Shown here piece after piece: positions 35,931 to 46,972 of a stretch of DNA of 64,000 nucleotides. The translations under genes were made by a program, and so were the position numbers. Position 1 is the stretch's first letter. Each line of letters opens with the position of its first letter. The stretch covers positions 11,449,736 to 11,513,735 of the forward strand of contig CM056742.1 of the NCBI GenBank assembly GCA_029851415.1. Reading direction: 5' to 3'. Origin of the DNA: Eretmocerus hayati. Lineage: Eukaryota; Arthropoda; Insecta; Hymenoptera; Aphelinidae. Under the pieces are notes generated by a model. The model worked only from the letters and a program-made list of their open reading frames with translations. It was not told where the DNA came from and made no database searches.

Positions 35931-37753
35931 GTTGCCAGGCCTTCGGATCACCAATCCTCCTGGAACTCTGAAATATGTTTTCTCATACCGAAACATGTAA
36001 CAAACCGCTCTTATAACTTGCCAACGCTCCCTAGAATCATTCTGAGTACCAGGGACAACACCCCAGCTAAAAGGCCTTTTCTAGGTGGATTGACGCATCC
36101 ATAGCACTACATGAGCCAGTTATTCTATGGCGTGGAGCTTTCCTTTAGACAAATATAAATAGTTACATGAAATAGAGACTGGAAAGAACAAATTCCAGCC
36201 ATCCGAGACTGGTATAGTTCATCCCAACCATGGATGGATGAAGTTGAGAATCGGAAAATTGACAAAATTGAGTTTTTAAATAAGGGAATGATGAGTGTGA
36301 GGGGATATGAAACTTTTCAATAAAAATACGGTAATGGATATGGTTAACTCACATTCAAAGACTATCAGTTCCCCAATTAGTGTTGTCAAATAGCAGCTGT
36401 ACTGTGTAAACTGCCAAGACAAGCCAAGCAGAGTCACAACCAATAGCAGATCCTGCGGCTGACCTGGAAAAATTTGACAACAAAGTATCGTGCTCAACTC
36501 ACACACTGACTCTACATATTCCACACTGATTTTACATGTTTTTATTCACAAATTAATTGAAAAAATTGAATCTGAACTAATCTGAAATAGCTCTGTTGAC
36601 ACAAAGTTAACCTGATTCCGACCACGTTTGGAACGATGTCACAAGCAAATCCTAGTCAGCGCCTTAAAACGAATACTTAGATGAGGCTGCTCTGATAATT
36701 CCAAACTGTAGGCTATCTGCCACGGACTGTCAGGATGATTTCCGCGAATTATAGCGATAGAAAAAAAGTGACCAAGAGCGAGTGTCTCTCCAGCTAAACA
36801 AGGAGTAAAAACTACGACACTTGTAGTTCCATGACTGCTGTCGTCTGCTCCTACATAAACTCTGACGGTGCGACGATTAAATTCTCGCAAACCTGCTCAT
36901 TAGGTATTTATTAGTCTGCTTGAAAGGTATTTCACACTTTACCATTTATTGCCGATTAGCATACTGAAAATCCGCGACTGATGGCCTGCAGTTCGAGGTT
37001 TTCAGATAAGTACTCATTTTGAGGTGCTGTAGGATTTGCCTGTGATATTGTTCTAAACGTGGCCATACTGAGGTCAACGGTGCGTCAACAGAGCTATTTG
37101 AGATCAGTTCAGATTGAAATTCTTCAATCAACTTGTCAATAAAAATATGTAAAATCAGTGTGGAGAATGTAGAATCAGTGTGTGAGTTGAGCACGATACT
37201 TTGTTGTCAAATTTTCCCAGGTCAGTCGCAGAATCTGTTATTGGTTGTGACTCTCTTTGGCTGGCCTTGGCAGTTTACACAGTACAGCTGCTATTTGACA
37301 ACACTAATTGGGGAACTGATGGTCTTTGAATGTGAGTTGACCATATCCATTACCGTATTTTTATTGAAAAGTTTCATATCCCCTCAGACTCATCACTCCG
37401 TTATTGAAAAACTCAATTTTGCCAATTTTCCGATTCTCAACTTCATCCATCCATGGTTGGGATGAGCTATAGCAGTCTCATAAGTCTGGAATTTGTTCTT
37501 TTTCAGTCTCTATTCCATGTAACTATTCATATTTGTCCATAAGAAAGTCCCATGTCATAGAATAACTGGCTCATGGAGTGCTATGGACGCATCAATCCAC
37601 CTGGAAAAGGCCTGTTCGGTGAGATATCGACCCTGGTACTCAATATGATTCTAGGAAGCGTTGACAAGTTATAAGAGTGGCTTGTTACATGTTTTGTTAT
37701 AAGAAAACATATCCCAGAGTTCCAGGAGAATTGGTGACCCGAAGGCGTGGCAT
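35931..37753. mobile_element. 1.8-kb foldback inserted in the Gypsy relic
   Basis: Arms of roughly 0.7 kb (about 35931-36660 and 37010-37753) are inverted copies, for example ccttcggatcaccaatcctc on the left against gaattggtgacccgaagg on the right. The central loop is about 350 bp. Near-identical ORFs of about 80-110 codons appear on opposite strands in the two arms because of the symmetry. I recognise no domain in them. No clean target duplication could be defined. Confidence 0.7.
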
Positions 37754-38230
37754 CCTTCATGTAAGACAACATTTGATATCTGAATGATTTAATCGTCACT
37801 TTCACTTGCTCCGACTAAGAGTGCTCTTGATAACGTATCTGCTATGAAAAGTTCTTTGCCCGGTTCATATTGCACTTTCAGATCATTTCTTTGAAGTCAC
37901 ATGCGCATTTTTGCAATCGAATTGGTATGTCACTTAGGTTTTACTGAATATAGGAATCAATGGCTGATATGATCGCTTTCTACTGTCGATTTACCTCCCA
38001 CTATGTACTGATGAAATCTTTGACACGCGAAAACAATTGCGTACATTTCTTTTTCAATCTGTGCCCAGTTTTTTTGACTTTGAGTAAGTGTTTTCGACGC
38101 ATGTTCTACTGGTAAGTTATTTTGCAATAGGACCGCGCCTACTCGTGTGCTGCTCGCATCTACGCTCAATTTACACTCTAAATTTGCATAATCATATTGC
38201 AACACAAAGTGACATATTCAAGTCGTGAAT
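37754..38230 (-). pseudogene. Ty3/Gypsy RNase H fragment
   Basis: The minus-strand ORF (38205-37957) reads LSVDASSTRVGAVLLQN, HASKTLTQSQKNWAQIEKEM and YAIVFACQRFHQYIVG. This is the RNase H domain that follows reverse transcriptase in Ty3/Gypsy elements, with its first Asp (VDASS) and Glu (IEKEM). Further along, in shifted frames, is a relic of the typical PGKELFIADTLSRA tether. Frameshifts and a stop show decay. It belongs with the integrase piece on the other side of the foldback. Confidence 0.85.
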
Positions 38231-38561
38231 CCAGAAACTGACTTGTTATGAGGATCTATACTGATATACCATGGACTTTCTCCTATAAAAGTGTGCCCAA
38301 CAGACACTTTATCAATACTTGAGAAATTATCCGAGTGTTTTGTCGAGCATGATCTATGGGTGACCGCTTGAGTAATAATAATAATACTTATTCGGTGATT
38401 ACTTGGGATGAAAGTTTCTGAATAACTCTAAGAAATAAACTCGAGATTCACATTCAGTCTGATCCCAGTCATAGAAATTTTAAGAGGAATAACTTACGAC
38501 TAAGAAAGAAGAAATGAAAATTGAAAGAAGAATTTTATAACGCGGTCTTATTACACAAGAT

Positions 38562-38945
38562 GGATCAGAAAAAAACAACTGAAAATGTAAAAATAATTTT
38601 TCCTACTTTTCATGTCCATCTTTTGTTTGGAAAAATCTCATCGTATTCCACTATACATACCTTGGGAATGTTCATTCCAATGTGAAATCCATCCCATGAA
38701 AGCGTGGAGCGCATTATATCTATTTCTGATGAAATGTATATTATCGTTTGAAACTACAGGATTGAAAATTGAATAGTTTCCACGGGAGCACCTCGAGCTT
38801 TTTTGGGATGAATTTCACATTGAAATAATAATTCCCAAGGTGTGTAGTGCCATACAATACGATTTTTCCGAACAAAAGAAGGGCATGAAAAGTAGGGAAA
38901 TTAATTTTTTCCATTTCAGTTGTTTTTTTTTCTGATTCAACTTAT
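38562..38945. repeat. Foldback with about 130-bp arms
   Basis: The left arm (about 38562-38700) contains cattccaatgtgaaatccatcccat and ttttcatgtccatc. The right arm (about 38815-38945) carries the mirrored blocks atgaatttcacattgaaat and gggcatgaaaagtaggg. The ends gatcagaaaaaaacaactgaaa and ttcagttgttttttttctgatt pair. Probably a MITE. Confidence 0.75.
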
Positions 38946-39063
38946 GCACTAAAAGCGTGTTTCAAAAAATTTTTTTCCAATTTTTTTTCATGATTTGCTT
39001 GGATCAAAATGCGGCACCACGGGCGAGTGAGAATTACAAAGAATAATCAAACCCTTTTAGAAT

Positions 39064-40110
39064 AGCTAGTAGTCACAAGGAGGATGACGCCATCTCACCA
39101 CCTCTTTTCAATTTTTTACCAGAATATGTCGTGAGGTGTCTTACCCGCAGCAATCGTGGATTGTGACTCAAAATCAACGAAATCATGAAGCTGCTAGGTT
39201 ACGCGGATGACTCAGATCTGGTGCCCGACACTAAAGAGGACGCAGTAAAAAACTCAGAAATCCTCATTAAAAGCACAGGGAAGTCCAGACTACACCGAAG
39301 TAATTTACCACAGACCCAGCACATGCGAGTGGATAGGAATAAGATCGACCGAGACACAGAACTCCTTCGCGTAGGAATCTCTCTTTCGAATCCGTATCAA
39401 ACTTCATATACCTCGAATCACAACAACATATGAACAGCAACGCAGGCCTCAAATGCTTCCAATCGCTACAGAAAGTACTCAGGGACAAGGAGCGTCCACG
39501 TGACACCAAACTGAAAATATACAAAACCATGATACAACCGGTCTCTCACATGGATGCGCAACCTGGTCCAGGACTGTACGGAATGAAAAAAATTAAGATG
39601 ATTCGAGAACGAGTCCGTAGGAGTATTTTTGGTAGCAAAATCGACGAAAAATCGCGAACCTGGAGGGCCAGGTTCAATTAGGATCTGAGAGATCTCTACC
39701 GTGGCTCCGAAATTAGCAGGGTGATGAAGAAGAGTGAAGTACAATTTTCGGGACACGTTGCTAGAATGGAGGAGGAAAGAACAGCTTGTAAGACCCTAGA
39801 CTAAGATCCTAACATCACAAAGGAATAGAGGGAGACCGATAATTAGACGGGAGGACAATATGCGTTCTAACATAGAAGAAACACGAAATACCCCACTGTG
39901 TGGAGAGAACGAACACGGGACAGGGCTATTTACATTGCAATCAGGAACCTCGGACTTCCACCCCTCAACCGAACCATCGCGATCATCGCCCGGACTTGGT
40001 TACGAGCATACGCGAGTCGAACGAATCTCATCGGAACTAATGTTCCAATGGACACTCACTTCACCTAGAAATGGCCTGCCACGTTTTCCACAAAACTAAC
40101 CACAGACGTT
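39064..40110 (+). pseudogene. Non-LTR retrotransposon reverse transcriptase, 3' relic
   Basis: Broken frames read DDAISPPLFNFLPEYVVRCL (where intact relatives have GDxLSPLLFN), KLLGYADDSDLV (the RT YADD catalytic motif), and CFQSLQKVLRDKERPRDTKL. Next come KIYKTMIQPV, RRSIFGSKIDEKSRTWRARF, SGHVARMEEERT and RGRPIIRREDN. This is the C-terminal RT and thumb pattern of LINE elements common in insects. Stops and frameshifts interrupt it, and no 5' part or endonuclease is seen. Confidence 0.85.
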
Positions 40111-42465
40111 CCTAAATGAGTTGAAGTAAGGGAATGGGGGAGAAGAAGAGTAAACTCGGCTCTGTCAGCATTGACGAGGGGCCTTATAGCGGCGTTTGCC
40201 AGATAGGTGTCGCTGACGTCGGGTTCCGCGTTCTGCTCATGGGCAAGTGTAGTTTCAAAACGGCCGCGACGGCGCTGGCTCCGCGGTTTTGTAGGAATGG
40301 CTAGAAGCTCATCCATACTGAAGAATGACAATAGTTTGGATATTTCCATCATTTATTATTATTATTTGCAATTATTATTCGATTGAGACAACAAGTAAAA
40401 CTCGTTAGCTTGATCGATTATCCATGGAATAAAGCTGCACAAATCTATGATTGCAGGCGCTCGCGGAGGTCACGGGATGCGATGAATTCAACCCTTGACA
40501 TCCAACTACGTAAATAATCATCACAATGCCAAACAGAGGCAAATTCAAGTTAAGTTTGAAATTCATGAAGTAGAATAAACCCGGAATATTCAATTCAGTA
40601 GCCTGGTCTAACAACTTCGATATATTGATCAATGTCAGTTGTTCGCCAGACTAATCTTTTTCGCACTCGAAAGGAATCGGCGAGTTCCACGACTCATTCA
40701 GTCTCCGGGCATTATGGACGGCGCGGCGCTGCGAGGAACTTCTGACCATTTCTGAAGAAGTTGGCACGCCTATTTTCTTAACTTTACTCAGATGTAATTC
40801 TGGCTTAGTAGATACGCACCCAAACCAAACGGGAAATTATTTGTCTGGTCCTCAACTTTCATAATCCGTTTTGATCGCAGTTCTATCGGGAATGTTATTC
40901 TTTTTTGGCAGGTCTTAGAGTGAGCGACTCAAAATTTTCGGTCAACTCGTGTACGCGACTTTGATGTTCAACTTTTCGTGCTATATGCTAAGCATGCCTC
41001 TGAATCCAATGCCTTTCGAAAATATAAGGTTTGTAGAGCAACATATATATCCTCTTTAGACCTTTGGGATCAATATTTTCCCATACGAACCTCGAGGGAA
41101 AAAAGCCAGTGTTACACCCGCAATACCCTTAAAACGGGGGTTTGGGACTTCCCCATGGGCAGCCACAGCCCAATAGCTAGATAATTTATGTACAACAAAT
41201 TTGAAACTATTGGAACCTATCGAATTTAATTTTCGAACCACTGAATTACTTCAGATCTTCGAAGATCTTCAGGTGTACGGCAAATAATTTTAAAAGTTCT
41301 GTCGAATCTATCACATGGGAAAATATTATTTTCTTGTGTATTTTTCAACGTAAAACCCAAATTTCCAACCAAGTTTTCTCCTACACGTCAGGGTGGTTTT
41401 GATCGTAAAAAATTGATTCCACAATAACGGTGTCTTTAGCTCATTATCTATGCTATGTCTTTAGAAGATATGATCCGTTCCACGTCTTCGAGATCAGTTT
41501 TTATGTCAAATGTCCTTACCGTGGCAAAAATACCTCGAAAACCGCTCATCTTGGTTACGTGGATTGACTAACAGTATAATGTCCGTATGGGATTCGTTTC
41601 TGAATGTCAGATGATTCGGATAAATTTTGTGAGAAGTCAGATTGCAGTAATATTTCAATTTGTCAATCTTGAGGATCAATCATCAACCTCCCATGTTTTT
41701 TGACTCCAAATACCTCAGTTTACGTCAAAATCACTCAAACAAAGGTTCACTGCACTGAATTAGGAAACCAGTAATTTTAACCCTTCCATATGGTGGAACC
41801 TACAATAAATTTTCTTATTGAATTTAATTTTGCACAAGTATGTGAAACCTCCCCCTGTCAGCTCTGATGTACAAACTCATACCACCCATGCATAAGGATT
41901 ATAAAATCTGAACGTCAATCTCATGAAAAGATCGGTATACACGCCTGCCGCAGCATGATCGCATACCTAATACCTATATACTCTCTCAATTTACTTCTGG
42001 CGCCTTATGAAGATGATCGTAGACCATCACCGTCGCGACGCATGAATCTTTACCCCAGGCCAAAGTAAACCATCTTTCTTACCTTTTTTTCATCCTATAC
42101 ATACCTCACGCTCAAATGAACAATACATATCATCTAAAGTTTCACGTCTATATTAATAATAATAGCAGTAGTAGTAAAATACACATCTCAGAGAAATATC
42201 GTTGCTCAATTGCGGAGTATATCTCATCTATAAAGATTTCAAGGTCATCATCTGATAATTCTCAAGAAAATTCGCTTTCTCAATCGTTCAATTTGTTCAT
42301 CCATCTCAATAACCCAGGTATTCCTATTATACATCACTATATCTACAGATTCCACGTCTCTATAATACTCATCATCATCATCATCATCATCATTGGATAA
42401 GATTGGCGTGAAATGCGCAGATCAAGTATATTTTTTATAGGAAAGGGTTGATAGGAGGAAAGGTA
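40111..42465. other. Intergenic region before the receptor gene
   Basis: No gene is recognised. It includes a short (ATC)n microsatellite at about 42369-42396. Confidence 0.5.
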
Positions 42466-42680
42466 ATAAGGAGGGAGGGGGATAAAAGAGCGCCGGCGCC
42501 AATAAGCTGCGCCCGCGCGCGCGCGAGAAAACGAAAAAGCTCTCCGAAGCCGAAGCATGCATGCATGCACGAGCCGCAGCGCGCGCGAGATGTGAAATAA
42601 GCGAGACTGGCGAGTAGACCCGCCCGAGCGGTCAACTCGATCGCTTCGTTTTGATCGCTTCTTTCGCCCGCGCAAAATTC
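42466..42680 (+). promoter_or_regulatory. CpG-rich promoter-like island of the receptor gene
   Basis: A GC-rich block in otherwise AT-rich DNA, with gcgccggcgccaataagctg, an alternating CG run (cccgcgcgcgcgcgag), repeated gcatgcatgcatgc and further cgcgcgcgag. It lies about 0.4-0.6 kb upstream of the receptor start codon. It contains a ccaat core at about 42499-42503. A 135-codon minus-strand ORF across it is compositional. Confidence 0.45.
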
Positions 42681-43032
42681 TATAGTACATTGAATAGGTT
42701 GATTGATTGATAGATTGATCGGAAAAAAAAATTGTGTGAGTGCAAATCAAATGGCTGTTCTAAGTGGTTCCCGGTTTTGCAGATGGATTTTTTATCATCG
42801 CAAGAGTTGAAAGAATTTGAGATATTTTTAATGGGTGGGCGGCCGGCTTACCAATACAAAGTTTAAAACTTACCGATCTATATCGATTTTGTGAAATTCA
42901 GAGTGTCGCAATCACTATAAACAGTGTTTAAAAGTGTGCATAGTGAACATGCAGTACAAATTGTGTATAAAAATTCGAAAAATCGGTAACGAGTGACCTT
43001 GAAAAATAAAAAAAATTGACAGTGAAGTAACC

Positions 43033-43058
43033 ATGGAGTTAGGTTGAAGATGAACTAA
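43033..43058 (+). promoter_or_regulatory. Two short upstream ORFs in receptor leader
   Basis: ATG at 43033 in a strong context (accATGg) encodes four residues and stops at 43045-43047. A second ATG at 43050 encodes two residues and stops at 43056-43058. Both precede the main ATG at 43073, whose context is weaker (catcATGt). They could damp or gate receptor translation if this leader is transcribed unspliced. Confidence 0.5.
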
Positions 43059-43072
43059 AAAAATTCAACATC

Positions 43073-43566
43073 ATGTTGAGTGAATCAGGACCGATTGCTA
43101 AGCTGTTGCTTCAGCTTCAACAACATAGTCCTGGATCTGGTGATGAACTTGATGAATGGAGAAGATCATCGAGTCACCATGTGATAACTACAAAATCATC
43201 AGCTATTATTATAGATACCGGAAGTTCAGGAAATTCAAGCTCAAGTAGAAGAGATTCATTATTTGTAGTTGTACCTGTGAGTGTAATTTATGCAACAATT
43301 TTTGTGACTGGTTTAATTGGAAATGTTTCAACATGTGTTGTGATTGCTAGAAACAAGGCTATGCATACGGCAACAAATTATTATTTATTCAGTTTAGCAG
43401 TTTCGGATTTACTGCTGCTGGTCAGCGGTTTACCATCTGAAATGTATTATATATGGTCAAATTATCCATATGTTTTTGGAGAAGTTTTTTGTGTTGTACA
43501 AAGTTTTGCTGCTGAAACTTCGGCAAATGCTACTGTGCTGACTATTACGGCGTTCACCGTTGAGAG
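43073..43566 (+). CDS. Receptor exon 1 (N-terminus to TM3)
   Basis: The start is the ATG at 43073. The exon encodes the Ser-rich extracellular N-terminus (about 62 residues), TM1-TM3 and the first two residues of ERY. It splits Arg165 (ag|g) at donor gtatga. The first 60 residues, upstream of TM1, are not conserved by eye with other receptors. Confidence 0.9.
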
Positions 43567-46500
43567 GTATGATTTGTATTTTTATATGGATGTTCGAGTT
43601 TTTGGAATGTTTTTGGAATTTTGACTGATGGTTCTTGGTTTGGTTCTGAATTTTTACCTTTTTAATTGTTGACGGACTGGTTATCAACCTGTTCATATGA
43701 TTTGTTCCAATGTGGAGTTTTCACGTTCCAGTTTCGAGAATGTATTGTATCTGATTTGAAAATGTTCGAAAGAACATGAACACAATTTTCAACGGTTAAT
43801 TCAAATTCTTCATTGTATATATTCAATAATTTTTTGATCAGAGCTATTGAGATAGCACATCAACCTCATTACAAAATTAGACCAAAAATGTCGAAATTCA
43901 AAAAATATTCCATCTTCCAGAACACTTTCACACCCCAAAATTTTTCACACAATGGTTACCACCTAAATACCGCATACCAATCTCAAAATGATGAATCTTC
44001 TTCGAATGAGCTACCATCTTTTAAACCATCATTGATATTCATCCTTACAAACCTGTATTCACCTGATCCTCGTTTAGTATATATAACAAGGATATCCATC
44101 TTCCTCAATAAAAAATTCGAAAACGCTTCATTAGGCAGTACATAGTAAGTACAAGTTTGATTCAATGCCGGGTGCGTGGGTGAATTGCTTGTGGCCTTGA
44201 TATGTTTGTAAAGAGCATAAGGGAGATTCAAGAGCTTTTTGCGAGTACCATAGGTACTTGTTTTTCCAAGATCGTGTTCAAGGATGGATGTATACCTAGT
44301 AGAACATACATACCTTTTCTGTATCCAACTCAGGGCTAATACATATATACAATCAACATTTCTGCGTTTAAAGTTCAGTGCTCTGGGGCTTGTTACCGAG
44401 GTCGCAAGCTCACTCTCCCTTTCTTTTATTCATTCATTTTCATTTGATCGGTAAATACCGTAGAGGTAAACAGTTGGACACCCAAATTCAATTACCAGTA
44501 AAATTATGGTCATCGCAGAATGACGGCGTGTGTTTTTATTGCTACGGTTCATGTTTCCGAAATTCTATTTTTGAAAAGATAGACGTGAGGCTCATTATAT
44601 TTTCGCAGTTTGTAAGGTTATGATGAGTTCAGAAGGGAATGGAAAACAATTATTTCGATGCTTGATGCTTCTTATAACCAATGTTGAATATTCACCGCGC
44701 ACAGTAACCAACTAAACTGAGAAAATGACGTAATTAGAATAACTGAAATCAACTTTATTGATTTTATCAAGTATATTTAATGAATTTCCAAGAACTATCT
44801 CCGCGCGAGCGATTCATATTGGAGCAATAAAGGGTAGTTATATAATTTCAGTTTGTACCGGTAATGTGAATCTCATCGATATATTGATGCTATCATTCGA
44901 TTGATGGAATACATCTAATAAATCAATCTGTCGTCATTTCAAGCCATTTAATTGACGCGCACAAGTGGCGATTGTATTTTAACACGTTTGTTGCGATGGG
45001 TCCCACCGGTGGGACCTACGATTTTTAATTTTTCCATATTTGCCGATTCAGACTTGCCCGGGAAATCCTACAAATTAGTACATTTCGATACAAGGAAGGA
45101 AAATAGGATTTACACCCGTTTATCGAATAATATTTTTTGACAAACTGTGAGAGAAAGTGAAAAATCAGTGCGAAAAAGTTATTTTCTCGGACTCTGAGCC
45201 AAAAAAACTTCTTTTTGACACACTGTGCGAAAAATAACTTTCCCGCACTGATTCACCACTTTCTCTCACAGTTTGTCAAAAAATAGTATTCGATACACGG
45301 GTGTAAAACTTATTTTTCGCATCCTCGTGTTGATTCCGGCCCTCGGACGCGAAAAAAAGTTTTTCCACCCTTGTATCGAAATGTACTATTTCGCGTCCGA
45401 GTGAAGGGGTTCCGGCCTGAGCCGTAGGCGAAGGTCGGTATCAACACGAGGATGCGAAAAATAGGTTTTACACCCGTGTATCGAACTGTGTTTTTGGACA
45501 AACTATGCGAGAATGTGGAAAATCAGTGCGGAAAAGACACTTTTTCGCATCACGCTGTGTCACAAAAAAACCTATCGAGGTGGTTTACTCCACCAAGGGT
45601 GTAAACAATGAGCCAAGAGAGAGTCTAGCTGTATATGGGTGTTTCTACCGAATTGCGATGGTCCAGTTCATGACCGGAATATAATTACGAAAACAGCGTC
45701 GCAGCGAACGTGCTAAACACATGTCAAAACGGTATTCCAGGCACCATTTTCATAGTAGCTACATCACGAAAAGATTTTTATTTTTCATTTTGTTTTCTGT
45801 ATTTATAAAATTTCATTTGAAATTTCAAAAACTCAATTCGAAAAAATGTAGGTATACTAGTTCCAAATTTGCTATTGAAGCAGGTGCTATTTTGCATGGC
45901 AAAAGAATATTTTTTCCAACGGTATTCGAGAAAATTCTGAAAATCTGAAAACGACTTGTGCCATCCTGGTACGGATTGTCACATTGAATTATGTATCGGT
46001 TTATAACATCGTCGTTATGAACAACATAATATCTTGGAGGACACCGAGTTTGAAAAAGTCGCATTATGCGTATAAACACCGAAGCATCAATGAGTCTCTT
46101 TTAGAATAGTTCGTATTTTCCACAAGAAATCTATTGTTCGATAGGAATCTTACCCATTGAAAGCTTCCGGCTTGGATTGTAAGTCGAGAAGAGTTCTTTG
46201 AAGCTAACTTGTAGGGAATTTCCATCTGATATTTGATGCGCAGAAATGTGAACAATAATGTAGAACTAACCTGACCAATCCAAAACTCAATCTGACCTCG
46301 CATTACCTCAAGATTTTTTCAATGTATTCTTGATAATTTGAAATTTCATCGCACATATTTGGTGAATCCAATCTAATCAAGCTTCATCAATGAATAGAAA
46401 AAAGCAAAAATAATGGTCTGTCCGATGCCAGTAAGATTGTATGTAAAATTGTCTGATAGTGATTTTGAATTAACCCCATCTCGACGATGCAATTAAAAAA

Positions 46501-46917
46501 TCTTATGACAGATATCACCGGTTATCGCGAACTTACCAATCCTTGTCGATAAAAAAATTTGTACTGGTCTCTAAAATCTCCATATCCGATTTTCAGAAAT
46601 TCCTCTTATTTGCAGAATTTTGATCTTCCTCTCCACAAAAAATGAGCTTTAGCAAAAATACGAATCTCAAAATGGAATCATCCTCGTTTATCCATTAGAA
46701 AAAACACTCCGCTATTATATACTTCGAATAATCATCTCCTCGACTCACTCGCTTTCGGAAATTCCACACTAGTCCGATGATAATCCCGATCAAATCTATT
46801 GCTAGCCTAAACATATCTCATCTGAAATTCGCAAACAATTTCACTTGGCTCTACGTCGACTTTCCGCAAGCTCTCCAATGACAATCTTCGAATCATTTTT
46901 CTCAAACAATCTAACAA

Positions 46918-46972
<55 letters not shown>

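Noticed and set aside
36276..37465. Similar ORFs in opposite orientation that look like a duplicated gene
   Set aside because: They are the two arms of one foldback. Similarity comes from the palindrome, not from selection on protein.
42343..42750. 135-codon minus-strand ORF
   Set aside because: It crosses the CpG-rich block and the ATC microsatellite. The Arg/Ala-rich and poly-Met content follows base composition.
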